Below, one piece after another: positions 19,351-32,672 of a stretch of 47,622 nucleotides of DNA. The DNA is from Spirogloea muscicola (Eukaryota > Streptophyta > Zygnematophyceae > Spirogloeales > Spirogloeaceae). The DNA lies in contig WELB01000111.1 in the NCBI GenBank assembly GCA_009602725.1, forward strand, positions 294,775 through 342,396, read 5' to 3'. Within the stretch, counting starts at the first letter, position 1, and every line of letters begins with the position of its first letter. The notes under the pieces were generated by a model that saw only the letters and a program-made list of their open reading frames with translations, was not told the origin of the DNA and made no database searches. A program made the translations under genes and the position numbers.

Positions 19351-19639
19351 CTGGAGGCCTTGAGGAGCGTCCTCCCACTAGGCAACTCTTGCCCAACGTG
19401 TGCAGTCTTTTCTGATTCGCTCCTGTTCACTTATGGAGCACACCTTCCTTCGAGACAGGCTGTTGCCACGAGGAATATTGATAAATTATTCTCGCCGGTC
19501 CTCATACACAGAGGACAGCGCTTGAGCATGGAGTGTGCTGGCTTGAGAAAGTCCCTGGTCCCCCCCCCCTTCCCCCTCTGGCTATGCAATTCCAGCTGCT
19601 CCTTGTTATTACTGCCTGTTGTCCTGGAACTGATGCTGC

Positions 19640-19715
19640 ATTGGATACTCCCAAGGGCTGGCAGTCTCAGGAGGACCCTTCGTTCAGCGACGTCTACGTG
19701 CTTGACCACGGCTAA
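19640..19715 (+). pseudogene. very short degenerate LINE C-terminus
   Basis: The plus strand ends with QEDPSFSDVYVLDHG-stop, matching QDPSLSDLRLLSRGY of the right-edge element. Only the last ~25 codons are recognisable. Confidence 0.45.
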
Positions 19716-19799
19716 GCAGGCCAGTATAGCAGCAGGCGGCCCGCACTTGATAATGAAAGCCTTTGTATCTGGCCGCTCTGGCCCTGTCACTTAATCACA

Positions 19800-20115
19800 T
19801 GCTGTCTTTATACTAGGAGCGACGACGTACTTGCCTACTCTGGGGCAGAAGGCTCTCTGCACAGGAGACGGTGGCTTGAATTGCCAGCCTAACAGAGTGG
19901 GCAAGGTCTGAAGGCTAGCCTTGATACGAAAGCACAGACTACTGTTAGGGAAGCCTGCTACCCGTGCACGCCCGCTCGGACACACAGAGCTTCCCACCGT
20001 GAGCCGGGCAGCCTTGGTGAAGCTCGTAGATCTCACAGACAGCCCTCGCCCCCCCTAGGAAGAGTTCACTCTCTCAGATTGCCTCGAGAGTAAGTACTGA
20101 TGCAAGACGTCGGGC
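19800..20115. other. no gene recognised
   Basis: This lies between LINE debris blocks. I see no recognisable coding or repeat signal. Confidence 0.4.
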
Positions 20116-20119
20116 CTTC

Positions 20120-20250
20120 TTGACTCTTTTCGGGCTGGCTTTTCACAGCCCTCGGCCCCCCCTTTAAGAGCTGCCACGTTTTTCTGGAAGTGCTCGCCCA
20201 TAGAGAGGAGTGGCTGGCAAAGCCAGCCCAAAAAGAATGGACAGTATCCC
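20120..20250. mobile_element. two LINE tails in opposite orientation
   Basis: A plus-strand tail half (ttcgggctggcttttcacag, near 20130) is followed by a minus-strand tail (gctcgcccatagagagga, then tggctggcaaagccagccca near 20213-20232 and aaaaagaatggacagtatcc). They form a small head-on pair without coding sequence. Confidence 0.6.
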
Positions 20251-20927
20251 AAGCCAAAGAAAGAGGTGCCGAAAAAGAACTACATTACAGTCCACGTTTT
20301 TTACAGCCCTCGCCACCTTTGGAAAAGCTCAAAACTTGATGCACGAAGCAGGGTTGTCGAACGCGACGGGAAAGGTCCAACGACCAGGGCGTGGGGAGTG
20401 ACGGCAGCAGCGAAGGCGCGACGCAGCCGGCGCGCGGCCCGCGGCCCGGAGCGCTGACGGCAGCAGGCTCGACCTCATTGGGCGCCCGTGGAGGGCGGAA
20501 GCCGCCCGGAAGCTTCCTGCCACGGGCGGCGCTTGTTGGCCCGTTCCCGCGGCCAATGGGCGCGCAGCCGCCACTGAGAATGGAAACTCCCAGTTAAAGA
20601 GCTCTCGTCCCCCACTCCCACTGGGGCTTCAGCTCGACATCGAGCAGACGGCGTCCCCGCCGAACGGCAGATCAGCTCTCCAGCCCCCATCTATTCCCGA
20701 CGTCGCCAGGGCCCCGCTCCCCCGCCGGCCTTCGGCCTGCAGCTCTCCCCCCCCCCTCCCTCCCTGCGGCGACGAGCTCGACGCCAGCGCCCCGCCGCCG
20801 CCGCCACCGCTAATACCGCCACCACCGCCGCCGCCACCGCCGCCNGGCCCTGTCCGGCCCCGCTCCGCCCGCGCCGACCGATCGCCCTCCCAGGACCGAC
20901 GCACAGGGCACGCCTCTGCGAGCCGAT
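20251..20927 (+). promoter_or_regulatory. 5' region of the ABCG gene
   Basis: This is GC-rich sequence upstream of the transporter start, containing a (CCG)n-type run with an n at 20845. It presumably carries the promoter and 5' UTR. Minus-strand frames with poly-Gly here are products of the trinucleotide repeat and were not called. Confidence 0.4.
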
Positions 20928-23900
20928 ATGACGGCTCACGAGAACGGCCACTCGGCGATCGACATTGGCCTCGAGGACCGCCATGGCGTCCCCCCCACGG
21001 ATGCGTCTGCCACGAGCTATGATATGAGCGTACAGGGGCTCACGTACAAGGTACGTGTGTCGGCCGCTCTGGAGAGTGCTAGCTTCTACTCTCCCTTATG
21101 AGCTGCCTCTTTCCTGATACAAAAGTAGCTTCGACTAGCATGACGACGCACCTTATGTTGAGGTTCGTTCAGCATTATCCGCTGCGAAGGCCACAAACGC
21201 TGGCGCTGGCAGCAGTAGGTGAGCGGCTCGGTTAACGGCAACAATACTACAGTGTGCTTAAGTAGACTGAGCTGCCACCCATATTACCGTTGATGAACTC
21301 TTGCGACAAATATCTCCAAGTTCACATTGTGCTTCCTCTGATGTCAGCCACTTCATCTGCTACTTCACAGATAGTATCGAAGGTTCAAGGAGCACCTGTG
21401 GAGCGCAAATTGCTCGATGACATAACGGTCAATGCCCGAGCCGGAGAGATCCTTGCGGTTGTGGGACCATCTGGAGCTGGAAAGTCAACTTTCATTGACG
21501 CATTGGCTGGACGCATCGACCCCACCAGCTTAGATGTAAGCTGGCACTCTGTACAATACTGCTCACATCTGCATGCTACACTTCCTTGACGCTCATCGCT
21601 TGGTCCGTAGGCGAGGCATGGCCAACAGTCAATTTGTCCTGCGGCTACGTAGCTTACAGCAGTGACATGCACCCCACTTGAATGGGTTTTCTTGTTGACT
21701 TTGCAAGCACTTCTTCTGCCGTGCAGGGTGTCATCCTCGTCAACAACAAAGCACTGACAACAAGTTTCAGGCGAATCTCTGGTTACGTCATGCAAGAGGA
21801 TGCTCTATACTCGCAGCTAACAGTGAGGGAGACATTGCTCATTAGCGCACGCCTGAGGATCTCAAATGAAGTATCTCACAAGGCGAAAATCAGGCGTGTA
21901 GATATAATGATACAAGACCTTGGCCTCCAAGACTGTGCCCATACTCTGATCGGCAATGAGGAGGTGCCTGCAATATGTTACCATGACAATTGTATAAAGC
22001 CCTACTCTGTGCAAATGTTTGTGAGTTGCACTTGCTTTGTGATTAAGCAGAATCTATGACGAGTTTTAGATTAGTATTGCCGCTCCTCAATGTTGCCAAC
22101 GAATTGATGATGCACTTGTCAAAGACCTCTGACAGATGCACCAACTGTATCTGCTGGATGCAGAGCCGAGGTATTTCAGGTGGAGAGCGGAGGCGTGTGT
22201 CAATAGGTGTGGATATGGTCCATGATCCTGCAGTTTTTTTCTTGGATGAGCCAACTTCTGGCCTTGACAGCACATCTGCACTCAATATCATGGAAACACT
22301 CAACAAAGTAGCTGTGCAGGTAAGAATCAATCAAGGCATATAATTTCTCAAACATTTCATGACAATCTATGCACGCCTCTAGATCTGCTAAAGACCACAC
22401 TTGCAGGAACTCTTGACAGAAGCTTTAAGTCAATTTATAGCTTGCATACTGGTTGTAGACAGCCATTCGTGGGCAGAGTGAGAAGAGTCTGCGTGTCCAA
22501 CCATATTGTTGCTGCCAATTCTGCCAGCTTCACGGATACAGCAAGGCATTCACACAGCCGTCTAAGATTGAGTACACAATTAGCAAGCCCTAGCACCAGC
22601 TTGGTCACTGTACCCTTTCAGACTGGACTCATACAGCTGATAAGAATTTGTTACTTGATGACCTTTTCAGAGGAAGAGGACCATCATATTGAGCATTCAC
22701 CAACCTAGCTTCAGAGTGCTGGAACTCATACATAACTTCCTGGTACTCGCTAAAGGGAAGAGTGTCTACCAGGGACCCCTTGACCGGATGGTCCCCTTCT
22801 TCCAAGACTACGGCTGTACCATTCCCGAGCGAGTAAGTGGTCTTGGCTATCCCTGTGAATGCACGTGTGTCTTGCCAACCAATCAGTGCTGCTGAAGGAG
22901 AATGATGGTGTTGCTGCTAGTCCTTCGCTTACAGTAACTTTTCATCTTATGAGCATGGCACAGGCAAACATATTGGAGTTTGCTCTCGACTTCATCGAGA
23001 AGGAGCAGAACGGACCAGATGGACTGGACAAGCTTATTGCTTACCAGGTGAAACAGAGGGGTACATGAATTTGGAGATCAGATTCTAAGATTGTTGATTA
23101 GGCCCAGCAGTACAGGTGCAATGGAGATCGACTCTTTTCTGATGGCCCTCATGCAAGTGGGCTTGCAGGCGAAAAGGAATGAGGAGCAGAGAGATTTGTC
23201 TTCGCTGAGCAACATAGGCGTCCTCGGACTGCAACCACACTTTGCGACCAGCTTCTTATCAGAGTTGATGGTCCTCATGGAAAGGACTGCACGAGTCACC
23301 TGGCGCACACCAGAGCTATTCCTTGCCCGCTTGATCGTCATGGTAAGACGCACTTGCTTCAAAGCTCAGCAGTTCTAGTATATGCCATTCCTCCTTGCAA
23401 GAATCACATAGAGAGGACCTGATATATCAGTATCCAGACCCGAAGCTTTACTATACAGATAACAGCCAGGCTTATGGAATCTGCTAGCACTCAGCCCAGC
23501 ATTACCTGGACGACCATTTGTGATTGCCGTTAACATGGACAGATTGCATGTCAGCCCTCTTTCGGATTGTCACGTGTCTGCTATCTGCGCATGAACAAAC
23601 ACCTTCTCTTGACACTTGGCGTGGCCCCTCGACTCCACAGAAGACTTTTGACGCCATTTGATACTGAAGGGGTTTGCTTGGCATTGTTGCAGTCAGTAAC
23701 TGGCCTCTTCATGGGGTCCTTATTTTTCAACGTCAAATTTAGTCCCAAAGGAGTGCAGCAGAGAGAGTCCTACTTTGCTTTTACTCTCACGGCTTTCTAC
23801 TTCACAGCAACTGAAGCCCTTCCCGTATTCCTCTCGGTAATGCTGGCACAGAAGCCTCATGCTGTTGCAGCTAATGTCGCAGAAGGTTATGATTGCCATG

Positions 23901-24925
23901 TACAAGCCATGACCTCTGAATGGCAAGCCTCCACATGATAAATGCATGTGCATTAAGTGATTTTAAGTTACATGGTCCAAAGCCACAGGAACAGACAGAG
24001 ACGCCTCTAACAAAAAAACGTTTCTTTGTCAAACAGGAAAAGCAAATCCTGCTCCGAGAGACATCAAGAGGAGCCCATCGCATGATCTCTTATGTTGTTG
24101 CGAACGGGCTCATGTTTCTGCCAATCTTCATGGCCATCGCAATCAGCTTTACCTGTGTCTCGTACTTTTTGATTGGGCTTGTCAATGATGCTGGCGCCTT
24201 CTTCATCACCACTATTATATTCTTTGCAGTCCTAGCACTTGCGAACTCCTTCGTCCTCTTCGTCGGAGCAGTGGTGCCGAACTTTGTGATTGGGAACACC
24301 GTACACACTGCTGTGACTGCCTTCATGTTCCTCGTATCTGGGTTCTTCATTGCCCGGTGAGTTTTGAATACTGCATGACTCTTTGTTTGCACAGCACACC
24401 TGCATCATTTGCAGCTCGCCATCAAGGCCCCAGCATGTCTCAAGTGAATACTACATGACCAGTCGTGACAATGCTGCAGGCAGATCAGTAACTTACATCG
24501 TTTCAGCTATAGCAGTGAGGACACAGCGTGTTGGCCCAACCTGGCATTGAATACGAAAGACTGCAGCAAACTGCACTGCTAAGCACTACTGCATTGATTC
24601 AGATGTTGATTCTTGGTTCAAGATTGACTGTTCCTGCAGAAAGGGCATCCCTAAGTACTGGATTTGGCTGCACTACCTCTCTCACTTCAAGTACCCTCTG
24701 GAGGCCCTCAATCATAACGAGTTCAGCAGGTTGACAGGGAAGTGCTTTGACACTGACGCAGTGACTGGCGCATGCTCTGCAACTGCCGACGACATTTTAC
24801 GAAGATATGGCGCCGGCAGAGTGCATCTTTGGGCCAACGTTGGGATCATTGTCGCCTTTTACTTTGGATACCGCTTCTTCTTCTACCTTGTACTCCTCAT
24901 GCGAAGTAGAGCTGTCCGCAAGTGA
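20928..24925 (+). CDS. ABCG: ABCG half-transporter (white/brown type), 10 exons
   Basis: Predicted 638-residue ATP-binding-cassette half-transporter, nucleotide-binding domain first; such proteins dimerise in a membrane and export lipids or other hydrophobic molecules. Substrate unknown. Exons: 20928-21050, 21371-21535, 21727-21963, 22164-22319, 22671-22832, 22964-23060, 23116-23342, 23693-23836, 24037-24356, 24640-24925, all in phase. Walker [10 protein letters not shown] (~73-81), signature ISGGERRR (~179-186), Walker B VFFLDEP (~199-205), H-loop SIHQPS (~235-240). Membrane helices fill ~350-630, with the ABCG-typical [17 protein letters not shown] segment. The acceptor of exon 7 (TACAG at 23115) and donor GTACAT at 23061 were chosen to keep frame; a GTGAAA donor at 23048 would break it. 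No full-length second half follows. Confidence 0.9.
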
Positions 24926-25468
24926 GCAGAAAGCCAAGAATTCAAGCTTCAAACCTGCTGCCTTTTCGCGTGCAGCTCATGTCTGCGTGCAAGCTAGACA
25001 GCTTTCAAGAAGATGGATCACTCATGCACCGACTACACTCTGAAGGTGCTAGGCATAGGATTGTATAGCAAACCAGACCTCCCTTTTGTAAGCATTCTGA
25101 CCGACAGCAACAAAGTCATCTCTATATACAGAGATCTATGATACTTGAGAACATATAGCTTTCAAACGGTCAACAAAGTCAACTCAAATATCTATAAGGA
25201 GCCAAGTCGGTTGGCCACTGTTGAACACTCTTAATATTAATTTCTTGCAAACACACATGCTTTGCCCTAGCTGGCCAACCACAATCCTTGCCCGCCCCAA
25301 CCCAACCCCTCCCCCTGAGGTGCTGCGCTCATACACACAAGCCGGCTCCATACCGCCCAGGTATAATTGCAATAGCCGTTTGTGGCTCGTACACCACTCT
25401 GTAATCAGAAGAGGTGTGATACAGCCAAAAGAATGTGATGTGTACAAGGGGTGCAGCCTCGACTAAAG
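24926..25468. other. convergent 3' flanks of ABCG and RPN1
   Basis: About 540 bp separate two convergent stop codons. A TGTAA string, the usual green-algal polyadenylation signal, occurs near 25087 about 160 nt after the ABCG stop. No other feature is seen. Confidence 0.45.
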
Positions 25469-28400
25469 TCAGGAGCTGAGGTGGTCTTCCACAAAGTCGG
25501 GATTCTTTTTCAAGATAACGTGGCCCTCTAACACTGTCGTCAGAGCAACGTACCTGCGGCAGCCAACAGCAGCCACCAGTGTGAGGAGAGGATTGCAAAT
25601 TAGATGAAATTAAGAACCAATAGCTGCACACTGCCCGGGCTTTAAAGTCATAGTACAATAATGCTGACACATGCTTGGCCAGGTGTACTGGCCTAAGGGA
25701 GGGGGGAGACGCATAGAGCCCCGAAGCACTCAGCATGTCGAAATTGCTGAGGAAGACATCGGACTTTTAGGCCTTTGGCTGATCAAGGCATGGAGCAGTA
25801 GCACTAGCACTCACTTGTCCGTGGCCAGCTCGGCCCTCTCGCCGGTGACCAGCAGCACGGGCGTCGTGTGCGTCTGGAAGCCGGTGATGGACTTTGGCCG
25901 GCCTGCCTGGCCCACCACGTCCACCGCTTGGCCCACCCGCACCGCCACCGGCAGTGGGCGGAGGTCCTCGCCCACCGTCATCAGCATCCTCGGCTGCGCC
26001 ACAGACAAAGAGACCCAAGAAGGCTATCAACTCCAGCAGATGAGTGAAGGTGCACGAAGTCCGTGCGTAGGCTCTTGCCCAAAGACGTCTGCTGGCTGCA
26101 TCACTTGCATTCCATGGACTAAGACGCCGTTGCCACATGCAATCTGTGAGCGGAGGCACGGTGTCCAGAATCAGATACATGAGAAAGCACAACCAGACAT
26201 GCACTACTTGATGTGGTGGCACCTTCCACAACGGGACAAGGGGGTGCACACCTGCATGGCTATGACAAGAAAGTACAAGCAGTAGTGGTAGCGACCCAGA
26301 ATGATGGACTTCATGTCTAGGCATCCATGCAGGAAAGCAGCAAGGCCTGCCACAGCCACGCTGCAAGTACGAGCCATTGGAAAGTCAGGCTGCTATCACA
26401 GCTGATGGATCTGCTGCACGCTGTAAGCCTGTACTCATTGGTGCGTGCTGTTATAAGTCCATGTTATGATTGCAGAAAGGATCAGATCAGAGGCGTACTT
26501 TGAGAGGAGGAAGCGGTCAGAGTGATAGGGATTGAGTGTCAGAAGGCCCTTTCCCAGGTGTACAAGGCCCTGTCCGATCCGCACCTACATCAGCCGCAGT
26601 GCATATACTAATCAATCACTATGACTCCATATGCAGCTCGTTCGGTCCAATGTTGAGCTCAAAGGCGTTTGAAAGACAAACAAGACAGCAAGCTAGAGTG
26701 TACAAGAAGTCAATTACAGAGGCAGGGAGCAACAATTACACAGAAGAGGAGTGACGGGTCCTTGTAATAGTAGGATGAGAGGCTCCTCAACATCCCTGCG
26801 ATCCTTGCATTGTTTGTCCCCGCACCAATCAAGCCCATCCCAATAATAGCTCCCTGAACCCCAACATCAGAGGAGTGAATAGAAGTGCTTCTGCTTGTGT
26901 ACAAGTTGATACCAAACAATGCAACCGCTGCTCGTCTTGGCAATTAGGCTCACCATTGCAACCTCAGAGTCGCTATCATGGCTCAGCCGGCTCAGGGTAT
27001 CCATGACGGTCATCTGCGGAGGAAACACCCAGCACATCAAGTGCCAGAGGCTTCGACTCTTTGGTCAGTGTCCAATAAGACTTGCCTAGGTATTTGCATA
27101 CGTTCTGCATCTGTTACCGCCTCTGCCGGCTCGCTAATCATGTTCAGGCGCAACATCTACAATATCAAAGTGCTGTGTGCAAACAAGCTGCAGCTTGAGA
27201 GATTATCAGCTCCTCATGCCAGAGCTGCCAGCAGTAGCAAAAGAGAGGCAGACCTTGGGATTGCTAATGGACAGGAGTCCCATTGCGAGCGGCACGGCGC
27301 GCCGTATATTGGGGTCCCCATATTGCAGCAAGTGCTCAAGGCTCCTGATTGCCATCTCCTGACCGAGCTCCTCGCCCATGGCAATGAGGGCGATGCCCAA
27401 CACCGCCGGCACCTGGAAGTTGTCGTGCTCGCCCTCCAGATGGTCGGCGCAAAGTGAGAGCAGCTTCTGCACTTTAAGCACGTTGCCTGTGCCGGCGTAT
27501 GCGCACGACTCCAATGTGACCTGGCAGTACCTTGAGATCCTTGGATTGAGCGTCTTCGCCACCTCCACAGTTGCATCCACTGCCGCCTGCTCTTGACACT
27601 CTGAGTGAGTTCAGTATGTTTGACAGGTAGCTGCCTCCAAAAGCACTTATTAGTGACTCAGAGTACCATACCACATGGCAGCAAAGTGATTAAGTCATCA
27701 GTCCAAGATCAGTCCTGCATCTGCATGTCGGGAACCTGATACTTGACAGTAAGACAGTAAGACCCAGTCGTTAACAGCGTACTTGAATTACAAGGGTAGT
27801 GCCCTTGCCTGTTTGCCAAGGAAGAGAAGGCCGAGCCCCAAGCAGAGGTACCGGGCGAGGGGCTCTCCGAGCTCGGTCTCCCTGTCCATCATGGCCAGAA
27901 CAATAGCCTGCGCAGCGTCCTCGTTGCAGCTTCCAACGAAAACCAGGCCGAGGGCGAGGGCGGCAAAGCCCGCCACATCGACGCCCACCTTTGAGTCCGT
28001 GACCACAGGAGTGAGGAGCCCCAGAAACTGCCGTGCAAAGTACAGGAAAGCTCAGGAATCACAACCGAGAGCATTAGAAGCAGTAGCTCTGCTAAGAGTC
28101 GCAAGGTCCTCAAGCTGAAAGATGATAGTAACAAGAGGTGTCAAGGAAGAAATGATGCAGATATCATCCTGCTACGATTAACCCAAATTAACCCACTAGT
28201 TACTTTCATACGTATGGCCCAGAGAGGAGGACGATAGCTGGACTGGACATCCTCACATCTTGCTTCTGGCTGCCTGCATAGGCCAGGCCTAAGCCAATGA
28301 TGGCGCCATTTCGCACTGTCGCATCCTCCTTTTCGACTGAATCTGACAGCAGCGCATATGCCTGCAAAGACAAATGCAACAACATGCGGCCAGCTCATCA

Positions 28401-31400
28401 CTGACGACTCTTTGTCCAAGTTGATGCAGCACAGAGGAGTCAGCCGCAACATTTTGTGAATGCATGCATAATTCAGTTGTGGGCAGCCTTAGCTTCTGAC
28501 AGAGTGATCCCAGTGACGATGAAGTGCAGATTGTGCAGAAGTATGTGTACGAGAAGCACAAGGATGTGGGAAGGCAGCACGGACAGGATCAAACTCTGTA
28601 CGAACGCCTGAATTGAGGACTCCAATCCCAAGCAGCGCCCCGGCAACAATGTTGTTGTCGGAGCTGTACAGATACTTGTCAATCTGAGTCAGGCCCCCAT
28701 CGACATCCCATAGTAGTATCAGACCCTGCGAGTAAATTCAAGTGAAAAAGCACTTGGCTCAGAGAGGTAGCATTCAGAGGCACTAAAGATTGCAAACAAG
28801 AAAGACCACCAACATTAATTTGTGGCTGCTCAAGTTCAATGATGGACCCTGTCAGCCAGTCGAACATATATGAAGACTTGAATTGCACAAAGAGCAGGTC
28901 ATGCAGGACTAAGACGGATAATATCCTGCCCAGGAAGAAGTGACGCATGACACACCAGGCTGGCAGTGGCGCTGATCTTCCCATGCTCCTTGTTCTTGAA
29001 GAGCCAGCCCCCTCCGCCGTTGGTGGACTCCGAAGTTGCTGTCATCAGCTTGTCCTGTCACGGTTTTGCCCAGGAAGATTTTGAGATGGGCCAAAAGAGA
29101 TTTAACCATGTGAATAAATGGTGAGCTGAGCTGTACTCGCTCTGCAGGCTGTAAGCAGTCTGGGCATGAGCAATTACCAAGCTTCCTCTATAATGGGAAC
29201 AACTTAAATGCCTATCGTGAAGGTGAATGGCAATTTGCTTCAGCATACACAACAATAAGATCCCATCAGCTGCAATTTTTGAGTTGTTGGCAGAAACCTG
29301 CCCAAAGCCGGCATTGACAAGGCCATTGACAAAGGTCGCAGCCAGATTCTGCCTCGCAGAGTCCACCGCCGATGCTGCCCCAGCTCTGCCGTCGATCAGG
29401 TGGGCCTTGTAGATGTCTTCAGGCAGCTTGGCCTCCATGACATCGAGGTCTCGCGCAAGCGCAAGGTATGCAGTGCTGAGGCCGGCATTACTGAGGATCT
29501 CCTGCACGCTCTCAAGGTCGTCCTTGGGCACGAGCATCTTGTCGTTCTCCAAGTCTAGCACAAACCCCTGCACACGCGCACAAGGCCAGCTCTCTGTGCG
29601 CAAAGTCCAGTAAAGCGAGACCTCGGTGCAATGATCGTTGTCATGTTACTGTCGACATGCACAAGAGCTCAACTGTGATTGTTAACAGCATCTAAGAGAC
29701 CTGCAAGATCAGCTGTTGTGGCTTTGGGTTCAGCTCCGCTCTCAGAGACTATGCACCGGGCAGTTCTCCAAGGTGACGACCAGATGAACGAACCTGGCGG
29801 GCCAAGATGTATGCTAATTGCTTTCTCTCCAGGGAGTCTGTACACGCTCTGAATGTGGCCTTCACAAACTGCAGCTCAAGTAGCAAGACAGCAGCGGACT
29901 TCTGGCATTAAGCTAGCTTTTTGACATGTCCCAATGGCATATGGTGGCCAGCCAGTCGAATATTAGCTTGGATATATGACAACTTTGATGAAGAAACGCA
30001 GCTGCTTGCCAGAATGGACAGTGCTGAGCCAGTCAGGGCAGCTCTGGTCACACTTTCACGTCTTGTTTGGGATACTGAAGCGGCCATTTTGGCATGGAGC
30101 TCACATCCGAGTTGTTCAGGCGTAGAGCAACGCGCAGCGCCTCAGGGTGCTGCCCCATCTTTGTGTAGATCTTATACGCAACCTCCAGGGTTTGCACGTC
30201 CTCCGGCTCCGACACATAGCTGCAGATAGTGACAAGATCATGAGAGACTCTCAGATTTGCATTATAAACAACACTTAGACGGCAGGACAACCAGAGAGAC
30301 TTAGAGAGACGGGACTGATCCTGCCTGAAAACACAAAACCCCTGGTCACAGGCATTCCTTAATTTGATCTACCAATGCTGGAAGCGATACACACAGCCCA
30401 AATGGCACCGCGCTGCCAAGCACCTGGCTGCGCTGGTGAGGTAGAGGCACGTCCTCTGGTAGTTGGGCAACTCGATCTGGTCCACAAGGAGATCCAGGGC
30501 TTCCACCTAACGCATGCAAGTTGTCCTACTCTTTACGTCAATACCACGGCTGTAGCAACCATTAAGTTGGCAGGTGTTGCAAACGCCACCACGCCTTAGC
30601 AGACCACAAGCTGTCAGAAATAGACGGGGGCCTGGATTGATAGTGACGCAGACCTCCAGCAGCAGGTCCACGGCCTCGGGCTCCGCATTGTGCTGCAAGG
30701 GTCCAAGAAGCAACAGAAGCGCCGACTCAGATCAGGCATCTCATAAGGGAAGATGTCTCTGGGAGCAAGGGGCCGCAGAAGACAAAGTACCAAGAGCGCT
30801 CTGTTCTTATCCTCTGCCTTCGTCGTGATTAGTTCGATAAAAAGAGCATTGAGCAGAGCTTGTACGCCCTCAATACTTCCACAAGATAGACCAATCAAGA
30901 AATATCCTTCATGACCAATGGAACTGTAAGCCAACAATCATTCGATCTGATTCCGAGCCAAAGCAGCTGTAGCGCCTGGTAACACGAGCTTGGGAGGTCC
31001 ATCCAGCGGGGCGCCACATACCTTAATGTGGAAAGGCACAATCTCCTCAACAAGGTCCATGAGCTCGTCACAAGGCTGCCCACGGTGCTGCAGCAGCGGC
31101 GCACACATGCTGGCCGCCTTAGTACTAAAGCAGTGCCCGACCAAGATGGCCCGACGCTGGCGGAGCACGAAGCAAGTGATGCGGAGGGCAGGGCCGGCCT
31201 GGCACCTGCCGGTACCAGTACTCCTGGCCGAGCTCCCCCGCCAGGTTCCTGCACAGGAACATCTGCGGCGCCTGAGGCGGACCTCTCAGGGCATCCGTCA
31301 CAGCAAGCTGTGCTCATGACCGCTGCGCTGAGTGAGCGCAGGTGACAGGACTTCCTCCGCTGCGAAGCAGCGCTGACACCGCGAACTCCACTGACCTGAC

Positions 31401-32470
31401 ATACTCGTGGCCCCAGGAGCCTAACTCGTCTTCCGACCCCAGCAGTGCGTACTTGACGCTCTCCTGCAGCGAAAGGAGGGCGTCAGGAGGGCGAGGAATG
31501 GCTGTCACGGCAGGGTGCTGTGCAAGGGACGCACGAGCAGCGAGGACCTCGCTGCACCATCCAGCCGTGCCGCAAAATCACAGCGTCAAAGGTTGAGAAG
31601 GTCAGCAGCGAGGTTGCTTGCGACGGAACCAAGTACGAGGCTACAGGTTGCCCAGGGGCTGCCTCGTGCGCACCCTCTTTTCCATGGGGGACATGGTCAT
31701 GGCGAGCACCGAGAGGACATCCGCGAGGAACTCCTGTGCGCCCAATCGATTGAACGTACGTCAGTCACATGCAGCACGAGCTGATGTACAGAGAGAACCC
31801 CGAACGAGAGCCTGCAACGAGCCATTGAGCAGGCTGCCGAGGTAAAGGCAAGCAGCAGGGCTTCCACGTCCGCCCGCTTCTGGCAGGTCCAGTCTCGGCC
31901 CGCTGACAACCACGATGCCGCGAAGGGTTCAGGACGCGGCGGAGCGGATGCACCTTGTTCTCGCGAGCAGTGTCGGGCATGGAGTGGAAGAAGTCCTTGA
32001 GGGCGCCGAAGTGGGCGCGCAGGAACTTGAGGGGCTTCGGCACGGACGTCATGGAGCTCGTGGCGGTCCGGATCTCCCGCCTGCCATGGGGGCTTGCCTG
32101 CAGGAGTCAGCCGCGTCCGCGCTTGCAGAAGCCATGGCGGCCGATGTGGAGAGCGCAGAAATATTTGGTGTGGCACCTCATGCTCTCCAGCGCGAGCCGC
32201 TGCACGCCGGCATCGGGGTCCTGCGCGCGCTCCACCATGAGCTCCAGCGCCGCCTTGAGCTCCGCGTCCTCGTCCGACTGCGCACGCCACAGCGACAGGG
32301 CTTGGATTTAGCGATGGGCCCTTCATAGCCCCGGCCTCCACGACGGCGGCGACGCCTCGGAGGTGCAGCTCTCAAGCTGCGCACCAGCTCGTCCTCCTTG
32401 TCGCCCTTCTTCGCCTTCTTCCCCGCGGCCTCGGCCGGCGAGCTCTCCGGCGTCGCGCCGTCGCCGCCAT

Positions 32471-32507
<37 letters not shown>

Positions 32508-32672
32508 GCCACCGTCGTCGGGCTGTTTCTGATCGCGGGCCGCCTCGTGCCTTGGCTTGCGTGCCTCCTCGTAGAGCTCCACGGGCTCCGGACCGCCCCG
32601 TCGCGCCGGCGGCCCCGCTGCCGCTTTGCTGGCAGCGCCAGCCCCCGCCGGCTTGCGAGTGCTTGCGGCGGT
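25469..32672 (-). CDS. RPN1: 26S proteasome regulatory subunit RPN1 (PSMD2), 23 exons placed
   Basis: Largest base subunit of the 19S particle; docks ubiquitin receptors and shuttle factors. Exons (minus): ~32672-32385, 32277-32177, 32080-31954, 31733-31674, 31463-31396, 31248-31206, 31087-31022, 30692-30654, 30506-30424, 30219-30105, 29868-29794, 29567-29298, 29054-28956, 28725-28585, 28361-28257, 28027-27809, 27586-27254, 27013-26954, 26853-26740, 26584-26499, 26360-26252, 25993-25815, 25553-25469. Exons 2-23 give 858 residues with consistent phase. Landmarks: [40 protein letters not shown], the PC-repeat toroid ([40 protein letters not shown]) and the end [14 protein letters not shown]. 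The intron after 27809 is GC-AG. The N-terminus carries a Gly tract; no ATG exists in frame before an upstream TGA, so the true first exon is missing from this model. About 3-4 residues may be missing at the 28257/28027 junction. Confidence 0.93.

Noticed and set aside
19021-19794. 257-codon plus-strand frame
   Set aside because: It lies antisense to a decayed LINE C-terminus and has no recognisable domain.
28205-28256. Extension of the RPN1 exon past 28257 ([15 protein letters not shown])
   Set aside because: The extension does not resemble RPN1 and a GTGAGG donor is available at 28256; a partial extension of 3-4 residues remains possible.
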